From assembly GCA_038205395.1 (NCBI GenBank), contig JBBRBX010000011.1:7220-71219 (forward strand): DNA of 64,000 nt, in the 5' to 3' direction. Each line of letters starts with the position of its first letter. Within the stretch, counting starts at the first letter, position 1. Of this stretch, positions 61,923 through 64,000 are shown in pieces. The notes under the pieces are model-generated. The model saw only the letters and a list, made by a program, of their open reading frames with translations. It was not told the DNA's origin and did not search any database. This stretch comes from Fredericiella sp038205395 (lineage in GTDB: Bacteria > Chloroflexota > Anaerolineae > Caldilineales > Caldilineaceae). A program made the position numbers and the translations under genes.

Positions 61923-63314
61923 GTGCGCATGAGGTTGGAGCGACGGATCGATACACGATCATTACGCTGGCTGGGAGTCGTCATGCCCCTGCTGTTTTGG
62001 CTTGGCGTTCTGCTTTTTGAAATGCTGATTCTGCGCGAAGTGATTTCTTGGCAGGCGGCGGCGGCAGAATTGCTTTTTATTGCGGCAGGGGCGACGGTAT
62101 TCGCTAACTGGGTGGCTTCCAGCCTGGAATGGCAGCAGCAGGAGGTGCAGCGGCGCAGCGAGCACCTGGTGGCGCTACGCAACGCCAGCCTTGCGCTGAC
62201 CAACGAACTGAATTTGCCTAATGTATTGCAGCAGGTGGTTGATCTCAGCCGCACACTGGTGCAGGCGCGCTATGGGGCGATGGCAGTGCTCGACAGCGAG
62301 GGCAGGCATGTCACGCAATTCTATACTTCCGGCCTGACTGCCGAACAGCGCACTGCCTTAGGCCATGCGCCCGAGGGGCACGGGCTGCTGGGCGTTATGA
62401 TGCGTGAGGGCGAGGCAGTGCGCGTGAACGATGTTGCCGCCGACCCGCGTGCGGCCGGTTTCCCCAGCCGGCATCCGACGATGCAGACGCTGGTGGGTGT
62501 GCCGATTATGGCGAAAGGGCGCATTTTCGGCAACCTCTACCTTGCCGACAAACGCATCGAATCCGATACGGGCGCGACGGTTACCGAGCCGTTTACCCAG
62601 GAGGAGCAGGAGATTTTACAGATGTTTGCGGTACAGGCGGCCATCGCCATTGAAAATGCGCAACTAAACAAGGAAAACCAACAGTTGGCGGTGCTGCGGG
62701 AACGCGATCGCATTGGAATGGATCTGCACGACGGCATTATCCAGTCGCTCTATGCAATTGGCCTGATGCTGGACGACGCCCGCCACCGCCTGCTGGACGA
62801 ACCGCAAAAGACGCAGGCTGTGCTGGCGACAGCCATTGGCGGCCTCAATAACACAATCCAAGATATTCGTAACTATATCTCCGACCTGCGCCCGCAGCGC
62901 TTTCAAGGTCGCAACGTCAAACAGGGTCTCGAACAGTTGGCGCAGGAACTGCGGACGGATACTTTGTTCGTCGTCAAGCTCAACGTTGATTCGCAGGCCG
63001 CCGCCGCCTGCACCGCACGCCAGGCCAACGAATTTATGCACATCGCCCAAGAGGCGCTGGCCAACATCCGCAAACATGCGGAGGCGACAACGATCCAAAT
63101 GCGTTTCCAGTTTAATGACGGTTTGTTGCAGATGGCGATTCAAGACGACGGTGTAGGGTTCGACCAAATTCAGACGCGCACCAGCCGCGGCAATGGGCTG
63201 CGCAACATGCGTGAACGCGCACGCGCGCTGCATGGCGAATTTCGGCTGGATTCGCGTCCACAAAAAGGATCGCAGATCATCGTTACAGCCCCTATTGAGA
63301 AACGCAACGCTTGA
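61923..63314 (+). CDS. GAF-HisKA_3 membrane histidine kinase
   Basis: 463 residues. Start at GTG 61923 or ATG 61929. Two membrane helices (WLGVVMPLLFWLGVLLFEMLI and AAAELLFIAAGATVFANWVAS), a GAF domain (about 85-245: LVQARYGAMAVLDSEGRHV, LVGVPIMAKGRIFGNLYL), HisKA_3 with H-box RIGMDLHDGIIQSLYAIGLML, and HATPase_c (EALANIRKHAEA, DDGVGFDQ, NGLRNMRERARALHG). It lies in the DevS/NreB-like class and pairs with the divergent NarL regulator. No heme or Fe-S ligand residues are evident. Confidence 0.92.
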   Translation: MRMRLERRIDTRSLRWLGVVMPLLFWLGVLLFEMLILREVISWQAAAAELLFIAAGATVFANWVASSLEWQQQEVQRRSEHLVALRNASLALTNELNLPNVLQQVVDLSRTLVQARYGAMAVLDSEGRHVTQFYTSGLTAEQRTALGHAPEGHGLLGVMMREGEAVRVNDVAADPRAAGFPSRHPTMQTLVGVPIMAKGRIFGNLYLADKRIESDTGATVTEPFTQEEQEILQMFAVQAAIAIENAQLNKENQQLAVLRERDRIGMDLHDGIIQSLYAIGLMLDDARHRLLDEPQKTQAVLATAIGGLNNTIQDIRNYISDLRPQRFQGRNVKQGLEQLAQELRTDTLFVVKLNVDSQAAAACTARQANEFMHIAQEALANIRKHAEATTIQMRFQFNDGLLQMAIQDDGVGFDQIQTRTSRGNGLRNMRERARALHGEFRLDSRPQKGSQIIVTAPIEKRNA

Positions 63315-63405
63315 TCGCACCCTCTACTTTCGGCTAGCAGATATACCCAATCCATCTCATAGACATTGCCCTATGAAGTGGAGCAGTCCAGCGTCAGCAG
63401 GCTGG

Positions 63406-63431
63406 CTGTCTTTGTGTCAGCGCAAAGACAG
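63406..63431 (+). terminator. Weak hairpin after the GAF kinase
   Basis: CTGTCTTT (63406-63413) and AAAGACAG (63424-63431) pair over eight bases with a ten-base loop; a TTTGTTTT run follows 10 bases later, which is far for a classic terminator. Confidence 0.4.
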
Positions 63432-63535
63432 GGTCACTCGTTTGTTTTAGACTTAAGTGGCTCGGGATCGATGCAGCGAACGACGAGGAGATGAGGACAA
63501 GATCAGAACAGCAGAACATTCAGGATAGTGGAGAT

Positions 63536-63877
63536 ATGAATATACAAATAAAACGAGTGTACGAACAGCCTCAAGCTGCAGATGGCAAAAGGATTTTGAT
63601 CGATCGGCTTTGGCCAAGAGGTTTGACAAAACAGAAAGCAAAGGTTGACTTATGGCTGAAAGATATTGCTCCCAGCACAGAACTTAGAAAATGGTTTGCG
63701 CACGACCCTGCTAAATGGCGTGAATTTAAAGAACGTTACTATGAGGAATTAGAAAAAAACAATGAAGTTGTAACCACACTGGTGGAACTACTTAAAAGCG
63801 GTAAAGTGACTCTAGTTTATGGAGCAAAGGATGAAGAGCATAATGATGCGGTTGCAATAAACTTTAGTTTCCGGTAA
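63536..63877 (+). CDS. DUF488 family protein (YeaO-like)
   Basis: 113 residues. VYEQPQAADGKRILIDRLWPRGLTKQKAKVDLWLKDIAPSTELRKWF is the DUF488/YeaO signature, with the C-terminal TLVYGAKDEEHNDA. Function unknown; a cytosolic protein with a conserved Arg/Asp-rich pocket. The gene is visibly more AT-rich than the rest of the window (AAA, ATA and GAA codons common), suggesting recent acquisition. The start at 63536 has GGATAGTGGAG upstream. Confidence 0.92.
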   Translation: MNIQIKRVYEQPQAADGKRILIDRLWPRGLTKQKAKVDLWLKDIAPSTELRKWFAHDPAKWREFKERYYEELEKNNEVVTTLVELLKSGKVTLVYGAKDEEHNDAVAINFSFR

Positions 63878-63878
63878 A

Positions 63879-64000
63879 TCAGGGGTCAAGGGCCCGTTTG
63901 GTGCGGCGATGGGCATGAATGCCTTTGGGCAAATGGGTGGTGACGGAGTTCTTTTTACGAAGTTCCGGGTCGCAAGTGAGTAAGTTTGGAAAATCAGCTT
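63879..64000 (-). CDS. C-terminal end of an unidentified gene (partial)
   Basis: A minus-strand frame open from the window edge to the TGA at 63879-63881 encodes about 39 residues: ADFPNLLTCDPELRKKNSVT then THLPKGIHAHRRTKRALDP. Basic, Lys/Arg/His-rich end with no recognised domain. Its stop lies one base from the DUF488 stop, and the other two minus frames are closed or poor, so coding is likely. A transposase or DNA-binding protein is possible. Confidence 0.45.
   Translation of the reverse strand, partial: ADFPNLLTCDPELRKKNSVTTHLPKGIHAHRRTKRALDP

Overview
Origin. The window is GC-rich (visibly above 50% G+C apart from the right-hand end) and is packed with two-component signalling genes of the NarL/LuxR and HisKA_3 type. 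It also has a GHMP-type mevalonate decarboxylase, an F420-dependent LLM oxidoreductase, a KimA/TrkA potassium system and many AI-2E/YihY-type membrane proteins. This mix best fits a free-living Chloroflexota bacterium (Anaerolineae/Caldilineae-like). That is inferred from gene content; there is no rRNA or tRNA gene to confirm it. I saw no tRNA, rRNA, CRISPR array, prophage or intact insertion sequence.

Layout. 1-2.85 kb: two tandem paralogous multi-pass membrane genes, the second interrupted by an in-frame amber codon. 3.3-4.7 kb: a small unknown gene and a (phospho)mevalonate decarboxylase. 4.7-7.7 kb (minus): molybdopterin oxidoreductase fused to a cytochrome-like membrane domain, quinone oxidoreductase, acetamidase/formamidase. 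8.0-9.1 kb: LrgA/LrgB pair. 9.1-14.5 kb (minus): a copper-type locus made of a CPH-motif P1B ATPase, an OmpR/HK pair and an exported extremely Met-rich protein. 14.7-21.2 kb: ECF sigma, Sfp-type PPTase, a WYL-protein remnant, a pseudo-receiver LuxR protein, a NarL/HK pair, M48 protease, DUF1328 and a cysteine-free family-4 uracil-DNA glycosylase. 21.3-23.1 kb: SDR and F420/LLM enzymes.

23.3-34.4 kb (minus): a long run comprising a lipid kinase, two AI-2E family permeases, a YihY/BrkB protein, a 1248-residue multi-PAS/GAF histidine kinase, a REC-HK and a lone receiver, preceded by a second pseudo-receiver LuxR gene. 34.9-38.3 kb: an envelope-stress-like locus (LEA-like protein, holin-X-like protein, DUF3618/LEA-like protein, CsbD). 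38.4-42.8 kb: TetR with an ABC-2 efflux system. 42.8-46.8 kb: NarL regulator and a propeller-sensor kinase. 47-51.9 kb: RsgA, UvrD/PcrA, SDR, SEC-C protein. 52-55.3 kb: a sugar ABC importer with a recognisable promoter and operators. 55.4-58.7 kb: KimA-like K+ permease with two TrkA-type proteins. 59-63.3 kb: radical SAM, universal stress protein, a probably leaderless membrane gene, and a divergent NarL/HK pair. 63.5-64 kb: an AT-richer DUF488 gene and the end of an unidentified gene.

How it fits together. Six histidine kinases and seven receiver or receiver-like proteins in 64 kb mark a heavily regulated, stress- and envelope-oriented region. The most unusual points are: (i) two paralogous LuxR proteins whose receiver domains have lost the phospho-acceptor Asp and the conserved Lys, both preceded by the same 18-bp palindrome; (ii) the copper locus with its Met-rich secreted protein (43 Met in 122 residues) and a kinase sensor domain with Met clusters; (iii) a family-4 UDG with no cysteine at all; (iv) the amber codon inside an otherwise intact paralogous gene.
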